64,000 nucleotides of DNA, taken from Nocardia niigatensis NBRC 100131 (lineage in GTDB: Bacteria > Actinomycetota > Actinomycetes > Mycobacteriales > Mycobacteriaceae). The stretch spans positions 1-64,000 of the forward strand of contig NZ_BAGC01000033.1 in assembly GCF_000308655.1 (NCBI RefSeq), in the 5' to 3' direction. The position numbers and the translations under genes were made by a program. The notes beneath the pieces are model-generated. The model had not been told where the DNA came from. It was given only the letters and a program-made list of their open reading frames with translations, and searched no databases. Positions 1 through 7,279 of the stretch are shown one piece after another (within the stretch, counting starts at the first letter, position 1; each line of letters opens with the position of its first letter).

Positions 1-722
1 GGCCGTTGCCTGAGGACACCGTGGAGGTCGTCGTGCGGGCGTGCTGGGCGTTGGCGCTGTGCACGGAGCTGTACCGCAATCCGCTCGTCTTCCCCAATTC
101 CCCGCTGGCCGAACCGATTCGCAGTGGCCGGTTCACCACCGAGGACCTGCTGACGCTCGCTCCTGGCGACGCCGTCGCCGAGATCCGGTCGCTGTATCAG
201 CTCGCGCTGGCCGAACTGGCCGACTTCCTCTCCGCCACAACGCCGGTGGCGGTCCTGGGCCCGACATTCTCGGCCTCGAAGCTGTGCGCCGCCGATGCCG
301 ACCTCATCGTGGACGGTGTCCTGATCGAGGTGAAAACCCGCCTCGGCGTAGCCAACCGCAGGACAGGGCAACGATCGGACTCGCTGCCGCTGACCGACAT
401 CTACCAGATCATCGGCTACGCGCTGTTCGACACCACCGACACCTTCGCCATCCACACCGCGGCCCTCTACTCCGCCCGCTACGGCGCACTGCACACCTGG
501 CCGCTCCAACACCTGCTCGACACCCTCGCCGATGAGCCGATCGACCTCGCGGCCGAACGCGCCCACGTATGGAAACTTCTCGGCGGCCAGCAGATTCCGG
601 CGGTCCCCACGCCCGGCGGTGAAACGCTGGCACGTCAGTCCTTGCCCATCACGGACTCCATGCGGTCGGCGAGCTTGGTGAGCAGGCTCGGCAGGTTAGT
701 CCGCCGAGTACAACATCGATGA
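1..722 (+). CDS. Hypothetical protein with PD-(D/E)XK-like motif, 5' end cut by window
   Basis: The reading frame is open to the left edge, so the true start lies outside. The visible 238 or so residues include ADLIVDGVLIEVKT, an Asp followed by an E-x-K, which resembles the catalytic core of PD-(D/E)XK nuclease-fold proteins. No HNH, helicase or methylase partner is visible. From about residue 189 onward (KLLGGQQIP...) the coding sequence runs into the left copy of the 460 bp repeat that recurs at 1954-2413. The natural C-terminus may therefore have been replaced by a recombination event. I do not recognise the family and the nuclease idea rests on one motif. Confidence 0.45.
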   Translation, partial: PLPEDTVEVVVRACWALALCTELYRNPLVFPNSPLAEPIRSGRFTTEDLLTLAPGDAVAEIRSLYQLALAELADFLSATTPVAVLGPTFSASKLCAADADLIVDGVLIEVKTRLGVANRRTGQRSDSLPLTDIYQIIGYALFDTTDTFAIHTAALYSARYGALHTWPLQHLLDTLADEPIDLAAERAHVWKLLGGQQIPAVPTPGGETLARQSLPITDSMRSASLVSRLGRLVRRVQHR

Positions 723-1032
723 TCTCCCCGAGCGGCCCGCCGAGGTGGTCGGCCACGATCAGCACACGTCCGCAGCACCAGTCGTCTGGTGGGCCGGCCT
801 CCGTCGATAGGGGCGTGCCATCGCATCCGACCATTCGTGCCGAAGTTGATCTTCGATGCCGCGAAAGCCTCTGAGGTGCAGCAAAATTGGTGCACCTCCC
901 CGAAAGGTCGATACGTGCCCAAACCCTTGATCACGATGGCCGCGATGGCGGTGGCCGCGGCTGCGATCACGGGCTGCAGCGAGCACCGCAGCAGCCCGTT
1001 GACTCCGCCTTCCCCGCAGACCTCCGCACCCG
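570..1032. repeat. Direct repeat, copy A (about 463 bp)
   Basis: This block aligns nearly end to end with 1954-2413 in the same orientation. By eye somewhat under 90% of bases match, with only a few short indels. Homology begins at TGGAAACTTCTCGG and stops at CCTCCGCACCCG. The block contains the start of a small lipoprotein gene on the plus strand and a conserved 60-61 codon frame on the minus strand. No terminal inverted repeats or transposase frame are seen, so it looks like a segmental duplication rather than an insertion sequence. Confidence 0.9.
649..834 (-). CDS. Possible short protein inside repeat copy A
   Basis: A 61-codon frame starting MVGCDGTPL is preserved in both repeat copies (the other is at 2033-2215). 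The two translations differ by substitutions and one in-frame residue indel, including GPPDDW, LIVADH and LGEIIDV as shared strings. Keeping the frame across an indel hints at coding, but the ends of both copies look frameshifted relative to a better-looking C-terminus in the next frame (LADRMESVM). I do not recognise it. Confidence 0.25.
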   Translation of the reverse strand: MVGCDGTPLSTEAGPPDDWCCGRVLIVADHLGGPLGEIIDVVLGGLTCRACSPSSPTAWSP

Positions 1033-1118
1033 TCCTCGGCGGCGGCCAGCTCCCGGACATGATCGAGGTCCCGATTACCACCCCCGCATCGACACCATCG
1101 TCGACCATGGCCGGGTGA
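915..1118 (+). pseudogene. Truncated lipoprotein gene, repeat copy A
   Basis: A GTG start preceded by GAAAGG gives a short signal peptide with a lipobox (AAAAITGC), so the mature protein would begin at a lipidated Cys. A Ser/Pro/Thr-rich segment follows and the frame ends after 67 codons. Copy B at 2296 is almost identical up to SPQTSAP and then diverges completely. This suggests both are 5' fragments of a longer lipoprotein gene cut at the repeat border. A genuine short lipoprotein cannot be excluded. Confidence 0.5.
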
Positions 1119-1159
1119 CGGCCTGTGGGGTCCAGTTGGCCGAAGAGTCGCGTTGAGCA

Positions 1160-1869
1160 CTATTCCTGAGCGTGATCGACTCAAGACGCTCGCATCAGCG
1201 GCCAAGAAGGTCAACGCCGAACGCATCAGTGTCTCGTCCGCGCCGGACAGAGGAAGGGTGGTAATGCTGCGCGGCACCCGCAACATTGCCGCCGGACGCG
1301 CGATCTGCACCGGTGCGCCGAAGAACCGCTCGTACCGGTCGATCGGCGCGCGCGGTCGATACGGTCGGTCCACCGACCGCAGCCCGTACCGGCCTCCCAG
1401 CAGGAATTCGAGGGCGCGATGAACGAAGCCGAGTCCCAGATCCATCCCTTGTGCTGAGACGAGTCGCTCATCCGGCGAGACCCCGTATCGCAGAGCCAGC
1501 ACCCCTCGTGCTCCGTTGGGGTCTGCCTCCGCTGCGATGCTCATTCCCTGGGCATGCAGGAACAGGTACCGCGACGTGCATTCGAGCACCGTGGCGACGG
1601 TCGGTGCGTTCCGGATCGCCAAAGCCAGCGGACCCGGCGATCCCAGATCCTGGCGCGTGGCCACCCGTAATCCGAGATCCGGGCAGTCCAGCACCCGCGC
1701 GGCGGACTCGAGGACCCTGGCAACAGCGAGGTCCGAGACGAGTCACGTCGTCACTGTCAAGAGCGACCGGCGAGAGCCTTGCCCTCGCGGCAAGCTCGTC
1801 CGCGTCACCACCAAGCTCGGCCACAGTGGCGCGGAACCCCCGCAGCGCGGCGGAACGGATCGTTGACAT
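1160..1869 (-). pseudogene. AraC-family regulator remnant (arabinose-binding-like N-domain only)
   Basis: The minus strand encodes a typical N-terminal ligand-binding half of AraC regulators of the Arabinose_bd type. It opens with MSTIRSAALRGFRATVAELG and later has VARVLESAARVLDCPDLGLR and MDLGLGFVHRALEFLLGG. The two parts lie in different frames, with a one-base frameshift near 1745-1755. The reading frame then leaves the family at about 1160, so the whole C-terminal HTH DNA-binding domain is missing. It sits exactly between the two copies of the duplicated block, so rearrangement probably destroyed it. Confidence 0.75.
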
Positions 1870-1953
1870 GTCGCCCAGTATCAAATCTCAGGCATCACAG
1901 AGCAAGGAAGGAATCTCGGTCCGATGAACAACCCGCAGCCACCCGATCATGAC

Positions 1954-2413
1954 TGGAAACTTCTCGGCGGCCAGCAGATTCCGGCGATCCCCACACCCTG
2001 CGGTGAAACGCCAACGCGTCAGTCCTTGTCCATCACCGACTCCATGCGGTCAGCGAGCTCGGCGAGCAGGCTCGGCAGGTTGCTGCGTCGAGTTCAACGT
2101 CGATGATCTCCCCGAGCGACACGCCGGGGTGATCGGCCACGATCAGCGCGCCCCCGCAGCGCCAGTCGTCCGGTGGGCCGGCCGCCGGTAGGGGCGTGCC
2201 ATCGCATCCGACCATTCGTGCCGAAGTTGATCTTCAACACTGCGAAAGCCATTGCGGTGCAGCAAAATTGATGCACCCCCCTGAAAGGTCGATACGTGCC
2301 CAAACCCTTGATCACGATGGCAACGATGGCGGTGGCCGCAGCTGCGATCGCGGGCTGCAGCGACCACCGCAGCAGCCCGTTGACTCCGCCTTCCCCGCAG
2401 ACCTCCGCACCCG
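1954..2413. repeat. Direct repeat, copy B (about 460 bp)
   Basis: Second copy of the block at 570-1032, same orientation, about 1.4 kb downstream. It has the same internal layout: a lipoprotein start on plus and a short conserved frame on minus. The sequence flanking each copy is unrelated. Confidence 0.9.
2033..2215 (-). CDS. Possible short protein inside repeat copy B
   Basis: A 60-codon frame beginning MVGCDGTPL, homologous to the minus-strand frame in copy A (649-834). No ribosome-binding site stands out and the function is unknown. It is listed because the frame survives a 3-base indel between copies. Confidence 0.25.
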   Translation of the reverse strand: MVGCDGTPLPAAGPPDDWRCGGALIVADHPGVSLGEIIDVELDAATCRACSPSSLTAWSR

Positions 2414-2523
2414 ATCACCGGCACCGTGTCAGAGCCCGGATGTCCCGAGTCCCTGCCAGCCGGCAACCCCGAGGCGCCGAAGGACCGATCGGCGCGACCT
2501 TGTCAGTCCATCAGCGCGCGTAA
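2296..2523 (+). pseudogene. Truncated lipoprotein gene, repeat copy B
   Basis: The GTG start, signal peptide and lipobox (AAAAIAGC) match copy A. After SPQTSAP the frame runs into unrelated Arg-rich sequence and overlaps the 3' end of the convergent GH5 gene, so the C-terminus is not native. It is interpreted as a 5' gene fragment carried by the duplication. Confidence 0.5.
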
Positions 2524-3450
2524 CAGCGGCTGATTCCAGCTCCGGGATTCGAGGTCGTAGAGGGCGAAGGTGGGCGCGAAAGACCAGCAGCCCCAGGAGA
2601 ACCCGCGTTCTTCGGCTTGGCGCCTGTTGAACTCGGTCCAGCAGGCGCGGCTGGCCGGGTCGGCTTTGGCGGTGGTGCCGAACTCGCCGACGAAAACGGG
2701 GCGCTGGTTGGCCTCGGCCCATGCGGCCAGGCCCTCGTAGCCCGCCGCCAATTCGCCGCGCTGCTGGTCGGTTCCGGTCCAGGTGGTGCCCAGCCATGAG
2801 CGCGGATCGCCGAACGGGGTGTCGGCACCCAGCCATTGCTCGCCCTGCATGGTGAAGGTGATCGGCCAGTACTGATGGACGGTGACGATCAGGTCGGGGT
2901 CCTCGGGCAGCGCCAACTGGGGCAGCATGCGAATGTTGTTGTAAGCGCCGGGCCCGAAGACGACGGCGCGCTCGGTGTCGGTCTTGCGGATCACGGCCAG
3001 TAGCTCGCGCAGGGTGTCGTTCCACAGCGGGTCGAGGGCATCACGCGGTTCGGTGAACGGCTCGAGCACCACCGACCGCGGGCGGTCGGCGAACGCAGTC
3101 GCGACCTGGTCGGTGATAGACAGCAGGCGCGGCAGGTACCGGGTCGGGTTCGCGATCAGGTCCGGGTCGAGGAAATTGGTGAGCACCACCGCCAGGTCAC
3201 GTTCGGCCGCCAGGTCCAGATAGGTGTGCACGCGGTCCACAGCCTGTGGTGCGATACGGAATTCGGGTGCGTCGCCGCAGTGCGCCGCCCAGTACACACC
3301 CAGCCGGACCGCGGAGAACCCCGCCCGCCCGAAGAGGTCGAATTCGTGTGCAGTCAACTCGACGGTGTAGCCGGACTCCAACTCGGACCCGAGGTCCGGG
3401 CACACGTTGATCGTGCGGGCCAGCAGCCGGTTGATGTCATGAATGGTCAT
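2503..3450 (-). CDS. GH5-type glycoside hydrolase (cellulase-like fold)
   Basis: A 315-residue (beta/alpha)8-type hydrolase. Visible landmarks in order are FSAVRLGVYW near the N-terminus, the acid/base Glu region VVLEPFTEPRD, the His/Tyr pair VTVHQYWP, and the nucleophile strand VFVGEFGTT. A C-terminal Trp-rich strand (WGCWSFAPTF) is typical of clan GH-A enzymes. No signal peptide is seen, so it is probably cytoplasmic. The family's Asn-Glu-Pro motif reads Thr-Glu-Pro here. I chose the ATG at 3450 because GAGGAG lies 8 bases before it. It overlaps the end of the PadR gene by 14 bp, so the two are probably co-transcribed. The substrate is unknown, possibly a small glycoside acting as inducer. 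Confidence 0.75.
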   Translation of the reverse strand: MTIHDINRLLARTINVCPDLGSELESGYTVELTAHEFDLFGRAGFSAVRLGVYWAAHCGDAPEFRIAPQAVDRVHTYLDLAAERDLAVVLTNFLDPDLIANPTRYLPRLLSITDQVATAFADRPRSVVLEPFTEPRDALDPLWNDTLRELLAVIRKTDTERAVVFGPGAYNNIRMLPQLALPEDPDLIVTVHQYWPITFTMQGEQWLGADTPFGDPRSWLGTTWTGTDQQRGELAAGYEGLAAWAEANQRPVFVGEFGTTAKADPASRACWTEFNRRQAEERGFSWGCWSFAPTFALYDLESRSWNQPLLRALMD

Positions 3451-4030
3451 CGGAGTACTCCTCATCGGCGAGAGGCCAGGTCAATGTGCCCTGGCGGAGG
3501 TCGGCGGCGAAGGCGAGCAGCCAATCGCGTTCGGCACGTCGTAGTGCTTGGGCGTAGGTGTGATCGGTGAGGAAGACCGGCTCGACGTGCGACGCGGCAG
3601 AGAGCCCGGCCTCGACCTCCTCGACGGTGGCGTCGATACGCTCGGCGCGACGCGAGACCAGTTCCGCCACTTCACTTCCGGGTAGCGCGAACATGAACGC
3701 CAGCGCCGCGGCGAACGCGGCCGCGTCGTGCGTGGGATCGCTGAGCACCTTCCGCAGCCCGGTCTTCAGCGCAGTGATCCCGGCCGGGGTGATGCGGTAG
3801 ACCGTGCGCTCCGGCCGGTTTCCGGAGCGCGTCGGGTCGTCCTGCTCGACCAGTCCGGCCGCCGTCAGCCGGGGCAGCAGGTCGTAGAGCGTCGCGTGCT
3901 TGAGCTTGAGAGTGCGGTCGAGCCCGCGCTCGCGCAACAGGGTTCGCATCTCATACGGGTGCCGCGCGCTTTCCGCCAGGAGTCCCAGCACGGCCAGGGC
4001 GGGAAGACTGAACAGTGGCCTGGGCGGCAT
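3437..4030 (-). CDS. PadR-family transcriptional regulator
   Basis: A 197-residue protein with the PadR winged-helix N-terminus (LAVLGLLAESARHPYEM, then KHATLYDLLPRL and an RTVYRITPAG wing). It is followed by a helical C-terminal dimerisation domain (PadR_C / Vir-like). The start at 4030 is preceded by AGGGGGAG. It is the first gene of a two-gene unit with the GH5 enzyme. A perfect palindrome lies 13 bp upstream of its start, so autorepression with the hydrolase as target is the simplest reading. Confidence 0.88.
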   Translation of the reverse strand: MPPRPLFSLPALAVLGLLAESARHPYEMRTLLRERGLDRTLKLKHATLYDLLPRLTAAGLVEQDDPTRSGNRPERTVYRITPAGITALKTGLRKVLSDPTHDAAAFAAALAFMFALPGSEVAELVSRRAERIDATVEEVEAGLSAASHVEPVFLTDHTYAQALRRAERDWLLAFAADLRQGTLTWPLADEEYSDDHS

Positions 4031-4042
4031 GCTCCCCCTTTA

Positions 4043-4068
4043 GTCGAATTCGATTGATCGAATTCGAC
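4043..4068. promoter_or_regulatory. Perfect palindromic operator of the PadR unit
   Basis: Two 11-base arms, GTCGAATTCGA and TCGAATTCGAC, are exact reverse complements separated by TTGA. They are AT-rich against a GC-rich background and sit immediately before the PadR ribosome-binding site. Size and position fit a dimeric winged-helix repressor site. Binding is inferred. Confidence 0.75.
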
Positions 4069-4210
4069 CATACGTGGCGACAGGTCACCACAGCCAGTGG
4101 GGGTCGCCGTAGTGGTTCACCGATCACGTGAAGCTGGTCAGCAGCGAGGTATCGGTATTCGACACCGCGATGGTGTTCATTCGGTCGTCCGTGGCGTTCG
4201 GGATCACCGA

Positions 4211-4285
4211 GCATCGCGCCGCGATCAACCGCCGATCCTCGTCATCCAGGTAGCAGAACCGTTCCAAATCCACCCGCGACAACAC
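4211..4285 (-). pseudogene. Possible remnant of a Tn3-type transposase N-terminus
   Basis: On the minus strand SRVDLERFCYLDDEDRRLIA resembles the N-terminal segment of Tn3-family transposases (LERFFFLDDADR.LIA). The similarity stops after about 25 residues and the frame soon ends. The surrounding gap (4072-4512) otherwise holds no gene I can support. The match is short and made from memory. Confidence 0.3.
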
Positions 4286-4512
4286 ACCGACGACCTACCT
4301 CAGCGGCCAACTGCTGACACCAATCTCACGAGACAACCGATGACACCCACTCTCTACCAGTGGATTACGTCAAATCCGTTGTTTTCCGGGCCGTTCAGCT
4401 GCTCGGTCGAGGGAACTCCTCCACCACGACCGAGCAGCCGAGAGAGCCGTGACCTCGGCCAGCATCCCGGGGTGAACAGCTGGTGCTGCTCATCGCCAGT
4501 CGATGACGTGCA

Positions 4513-5367
4513 TCAACAGGTCGCGATGAGGAACTGCTCGGAATCCGCCGGGCGAAGCCCGTCGGTGCGGCCGGTGAAGTAGCGCTCGATCAAGGTACCC
4601 GGTGAAACATGGTGGGCGGTGGCGAAACCCGCTTCCTTGGCCAGTGCCAGGATCTCGTCGGGGTGGTAGAAGCTGATGAACGGTGTGCCTGATTCGCGGG
4701 CACCGTGCTCGGCGTACCGGCGCATCCGCTGTTCTGAGGGGCCGACCGTCTCGATCGGGACCATGAAGGTCATGGCCAGCGTCGATCCACGTGCGAGCTG
4801 CGAAATCTCGTGCAGGGTAGCGGTATTCGCTTCTCGGGTGAGGTACATGGAGACGCCGGTCGAGGCGACCACCGCGGGACGGTGTGGGTCGAAACCCGCG
4901 GAGGCCAGTCGCTCCCACCAGGAGTCCACCTCGAAATCGACCGGCACCAGCCGAAGTCCCTCCGGAATGCCGTATCCGAGCTCGAGGAGACGTTGCCGCT
5001 TCCATGCCTGCGGGCCGGGCTGGTCGACCTCGAACACCGTCAAGCGTTCGGCCAGGTCCGGTCGGCGTTGGACGAAGGTGTCCAGCCCGGCTCCGAGCAG
5101 TACGTACTGATCGACGCCGTGCTCGACCTGCTCGGCGACGAGATCCTCGATGAAGCGAGCGCGCGACAGAACACCGGCGCGCATGGGCCCGGTGGTCCCC
5201 GGTTCCATGTCGGGACGGTTGCGCCACCCGTCGTCCGGCGCCGCCAGCCGCAGACCGATGTCGTCACGGAAAACGTACGGGGAAGAATCGACTTCGAGAT
5301 GCAAGGCCCGCCACAGCGCGACCCGGACCGCGGTATGTTCGGCGGCAATCGATTTCGCCACAGCCAT
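4513..5367 (-). CDS. SAM-dependent methyltransferase, TIGR00027/LCMT-like family
   Basis: A 284-residue class I methyltransferase of the kind expanded in mycobacteria and nocardiae. SARFIEDLV-type helix, VDQYVLLGAGLDTF (SAM-binding loop), TVFEVDQPGPQAWKR (acidic strand 2) and PAVVASTGVSMYL are all present. The C-terminus ends in FLIATC. The start ATG at 5367 overlaps the stop of the glyoxalase gene by one base, showing translational coupling. The true substrate of this family is mostly unknown. Confidence 0.82.
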   Translation of the reverse strand: MAVAKSIAAEHTAVRVALWRALHLEVDSSPYVFRDDIGLRLAAPDDGWRNRPDMEPGTTGPMRAGVLSRARFIEDLVAEQVEHGVDQYVLLGAGLDTFVQRRPDLAERLTVFEVDQPGPQAWKRQRLLELGYGIPEGLRLVPVDFEVDSWWERLASAGFDPHRPAVVASTGVSMYLTREANTATLHEISQLARGSTLAMTFMVPIETVGPSEQRMRRYAEHGARESGTPFISFYHPDEILALAKEAGFATAHHVSPGTLIERYFTGRTDGLRPADSEQFLIATC

Positions 5368-5711
5368 CACTGCTTGTCCAGTGGGGCCTGCAGGTTCCAC
5401 AGCCGTCCGTCGGGGTCGCGGACGACCATTTCCTGCGTACCGTAATGCGTCTGCTCGAACTCGGAGACGATGTCGACCTCGCCGCCGGGGTGGTTCCGAG
5501 CGCTGTCGACCTGAAGGACCAGCCGGGTCCGGGTCGGCTCGGACGGCGGGATCTCGGCGACGAAAACGTAGGGCCCGGTCTCGTTGCGGAACTGCCCCGA
5601 ATTGTGCCCGGTCTCGAACTCGATCTCGAAACCCATGTCCTGCAGGAACTTTGCCGTCTTTCCCCAGTTGTGTGTCTCCAGGAACACGGCCTCGATGCCT
5701 CGGGTCGTCAT
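5367..5711 (-). CDS. Glyoxalase/VOC-superfamily protein
   Basis: A 114-residue protein with the paired beta-alpha-beta-beta-beta fold of the vicinal oxygen chelate family: AVFLETHNWGKTAKFLQDMGF in the first module and MVVRDPDGRLWNLQAP at the end. It may bind a metal or an antibiotic-like ligand. It lies second in a three-gene unit (RHH regulator, this gene, methyltransferase), with one base between the RHH stop and this start. A detoxification or resistance role is possible but not shown. Confidence 0.75.
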   Translation of the reverse strand: MTTRGIEAVFLETHNWGKTAKFLQDMGFEIEFETGHNSGQFRNETGPYVFVAEIPPSEPTRTRLVLQVDSARNHPGGEVDIVSEFEQTHYGTQEMVVRDPDGRLWNLQAPLDKQ

Positions 5712-5712
5712 G

Positions 5713-5889
5713 TCAATCCTCTCCCTGTGCCGACTGTCGGTGGGTGTCGTCCAAGTACGCCCGCAGCGCGTCGGCCACCAGCGCCGACAACGACATCCCC
5801 GACTCGATCGCCTGAAACTTGACCTGCTTGATCAGCCCGATCGGCAGGTAGATGTTGAACTGCTTCACATCCTCGTCGCCCACATCCAC
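5713..5889 (-). CDS. Small ribbon-helix-helix (CopG/antitoxin-like) regulator
   Basis: A 58-residue frame starting GTG has the pattern of a ribbon-helix-helix protein: a beta strand VKQFNIYLP, helix [14 protein letters not shown], then [15 protein letters not shown] as helix B. No toxin gene follows; instead the next genes are a glyoxalase and a methyltransferase. Two palindromic TGCTAGCA boxes abut the start codon, and no Shine-Dalgarno is evident, so the message may be leaderless. It is probably the autoregulator of this operon. Confidence 0.7.
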   Translation of the reverse strand: MDVGDEDVKQFNIYLPIGLIKQVKFQAIESGMSLSALVADALRAYLDDTHRQSAQGED

Positions 5890-5891
5890 GA

Positions 5892-5907
5892 TGCTAGCAT
5901 GCTAGCA
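5892..5907. promoter_or_regulatory. Tandem TGCTAGCA operator
   Basis: TGCTAGCA occurs twice back to back (5892-5899 and 5900-5907). Each box is itself palindromic, so the pair forms the 14-base palindrome GCTAGCATGCTAGC. It lies 3 bases upstream of the GTG start of the ribbon-helix-helix gene. Tandem short palindromes are the usual target layout of this regulator fold. Confidence 0.65.
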
Positions 5908-6497
5908 AGCTATCCGAGGCATTCGCTAAGCGGTCGGCATCTCAGTGCGGAAGGACGGAGTCACACGTAGGTACATCGCTAGCGTGCGGTATCGGGCGTC
6001 AGAGTCGGCGCGAATGCGCTGCATTCGGCAGTTGTGGACATTCCGCCGGCCTCGGATCGGCACGGCCAGTTGATTCCGATGCCCCGCGCTGGCCGGTTCG
6101 GTCGGCGCGGTATGCGGCAGAACAGTGCGTTCTCGGCGCCGTGTAGATGGACGTGGCGGTGTCCACAGATAGTGGGGGGATCACCTCCGTGACCACCCAA
6201 GGAGGCACCGCGTGTATCCGGATTTTGCTGACATTCGGGTGACGAGTCGCAGATGAGAGTTCCTACCAGAATGTCAGCGGGTGATTCCCGGTGAGCAGGA
6301 TCAGCGGGCGCTGGTGACGCAAGTTGTCGCATTCTGAACAGTTAGCCCAGTTAGTGCCGCGTGATCGGGCCCGCCGCGCGCCTGGGCTTGGGCCAGTAGG
6401 GATTTCGCCCGCGTTCGGGCAGAGCCCGCAGGACGGGCCGAGAGGCCGCGCGAAGCGATCGCGATCTGGACCTGACCCCGGGGCCCGTCGCGGTCGC
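5908..6497. other. Gene-free stretch before a truncated monooxygenase
   Basis: No convincing coding frame is visible on either strand. The only structure noted is a 10-base inverted repeat, GCTGACATTC (6227-6236) and GAATGTCAGC (6269-6278), with a 32-base spacer. It may mark the edge of the deletion that removed the 5' half of the downstream monooxygenase gene. Confidence 0.5.
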
Positions 6498-7061
6498 GTC
6501 TACTGGAACCTGACGCCGGAGGAAGGATTCGAGGCGATGCTGGGCCGGCTGCGGTCCCCACTGCTGCGCGAGGCCCTGACCCACGCCGAGCCCGCCGGCG
6601 CGGTGCGCGGATTCCGGCCCAAACCCAGTGCGCGACACCACTATCATCGCCACTCCCCTGACGGCCTGGTCGTCATCGGGGACGCCAACACCTCGGTGAA
6701 CCCGGTTTATGGACAGGGCTTGACGGTCGCCGCGTTCGGCGCGCAAGCCCTGGCCCGCGCCGTCGCGACCCACGACGGGATCGGCCACGCGGCCGCCCGC
6801 GCCGCGCGACGAGACATCCACACCGCCTCTACGCAAGCCTGGCTGATCTCCGGCGCCGAAGACGCCCGCTTCCCCAGCACGGTCGGTGGCCCATCGAATG
6901 TGCTCGTGAAAGCCCAGCATCGGTTCCTCGACCGGGCGCTGGCCCGTGCGAGCACCGACCCGCGGGTCGCGAAGGCGTTCCACGACACCATGTCGATGGT
7001 CTCCCCCGCCGCGCTACTGCGTCCCACAGTCCTGAGCTCGGTACTGCTGGGGGCCCGCTGA
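6498..7061 (+). pseudogene. C-terminal half of an FAD-dependent monooxygenase
   Basis: From VYWNLTPEEGFEAML onward the frame matches the second half of PHBH-type FAD monooxygenases. It includes the conserved flavin-contact motif VVIGDANTSVNPVYGQGLTV and the usual C-terminal helices. The N-terminal Rossmann FAD fold (GxGxxG) and the GxDG region are absent, and the preceding codons are low-complexity Arg/Pro/Gly sequence. The gene is therefore truncated at the 5' end and cannot bind FAD normally. The next relic starts one base after its stop, preserving an old operon spacing. Confidence 0.75.
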
Positions 7062-7062
7062 C

Positions 7063-7263
7063 ATGCGCACCACTACGACACCGGCTGGGCCGCAGCCGGA
7101 TTCGCTGTTCCACGACGGGTACCCGTTCAACGTCGCCGCGTGGCTCCCGCCCGCGGCCGACGCCGCGGCCACCCCTGCCCAGATCGCGCACCACCAGCGT
7201 TACACCCGCATCGGCGACCCGGCCGCCGACGCCGTGGTCGAAATGTTCCGCACTCTAAGCAGC
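7063..7263 (+). pseudogene. N-terminal fragment of an MpaB/DUF2236-like oxygenase
   Basis: The ATG just after the monooxygenase stop opens a frame with YPFNVAAWLPPAADAAATPA and RYTRIGDPAADAVVEMF. I associate this with the N-terminus of MpaB-type (DUF2236, latex-clearing-like) oxygenases. Similarity breaks off near MFRTL, where the intact hydrolase gene begins, and the His residues for heme binding are missing. This looks like a deletion junction. Family assignment is from memory. Confidence 0.45.
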
Positions 7264-7279
7264 TGTGGGCAGGAGACTT

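Noticed and set aside
4097..4582. 161-codon plus-strand frame
   Set aside because: Overlaps the better-supported methyltransferase end and is antisense to the Tn3-like fragment; nothing protein-like.
5713..5907. Toxin-antitoxin locus
   Set aside because: The RHH protein looks antitoxin-like, but no adjacent small toxin gene is present; the neighbours are a VOC protein and a methyltransferase.
5979..6332. 117-codon minus-strand frame
   Set aside because: No motif, no start context; lies in a probable deletion scar.
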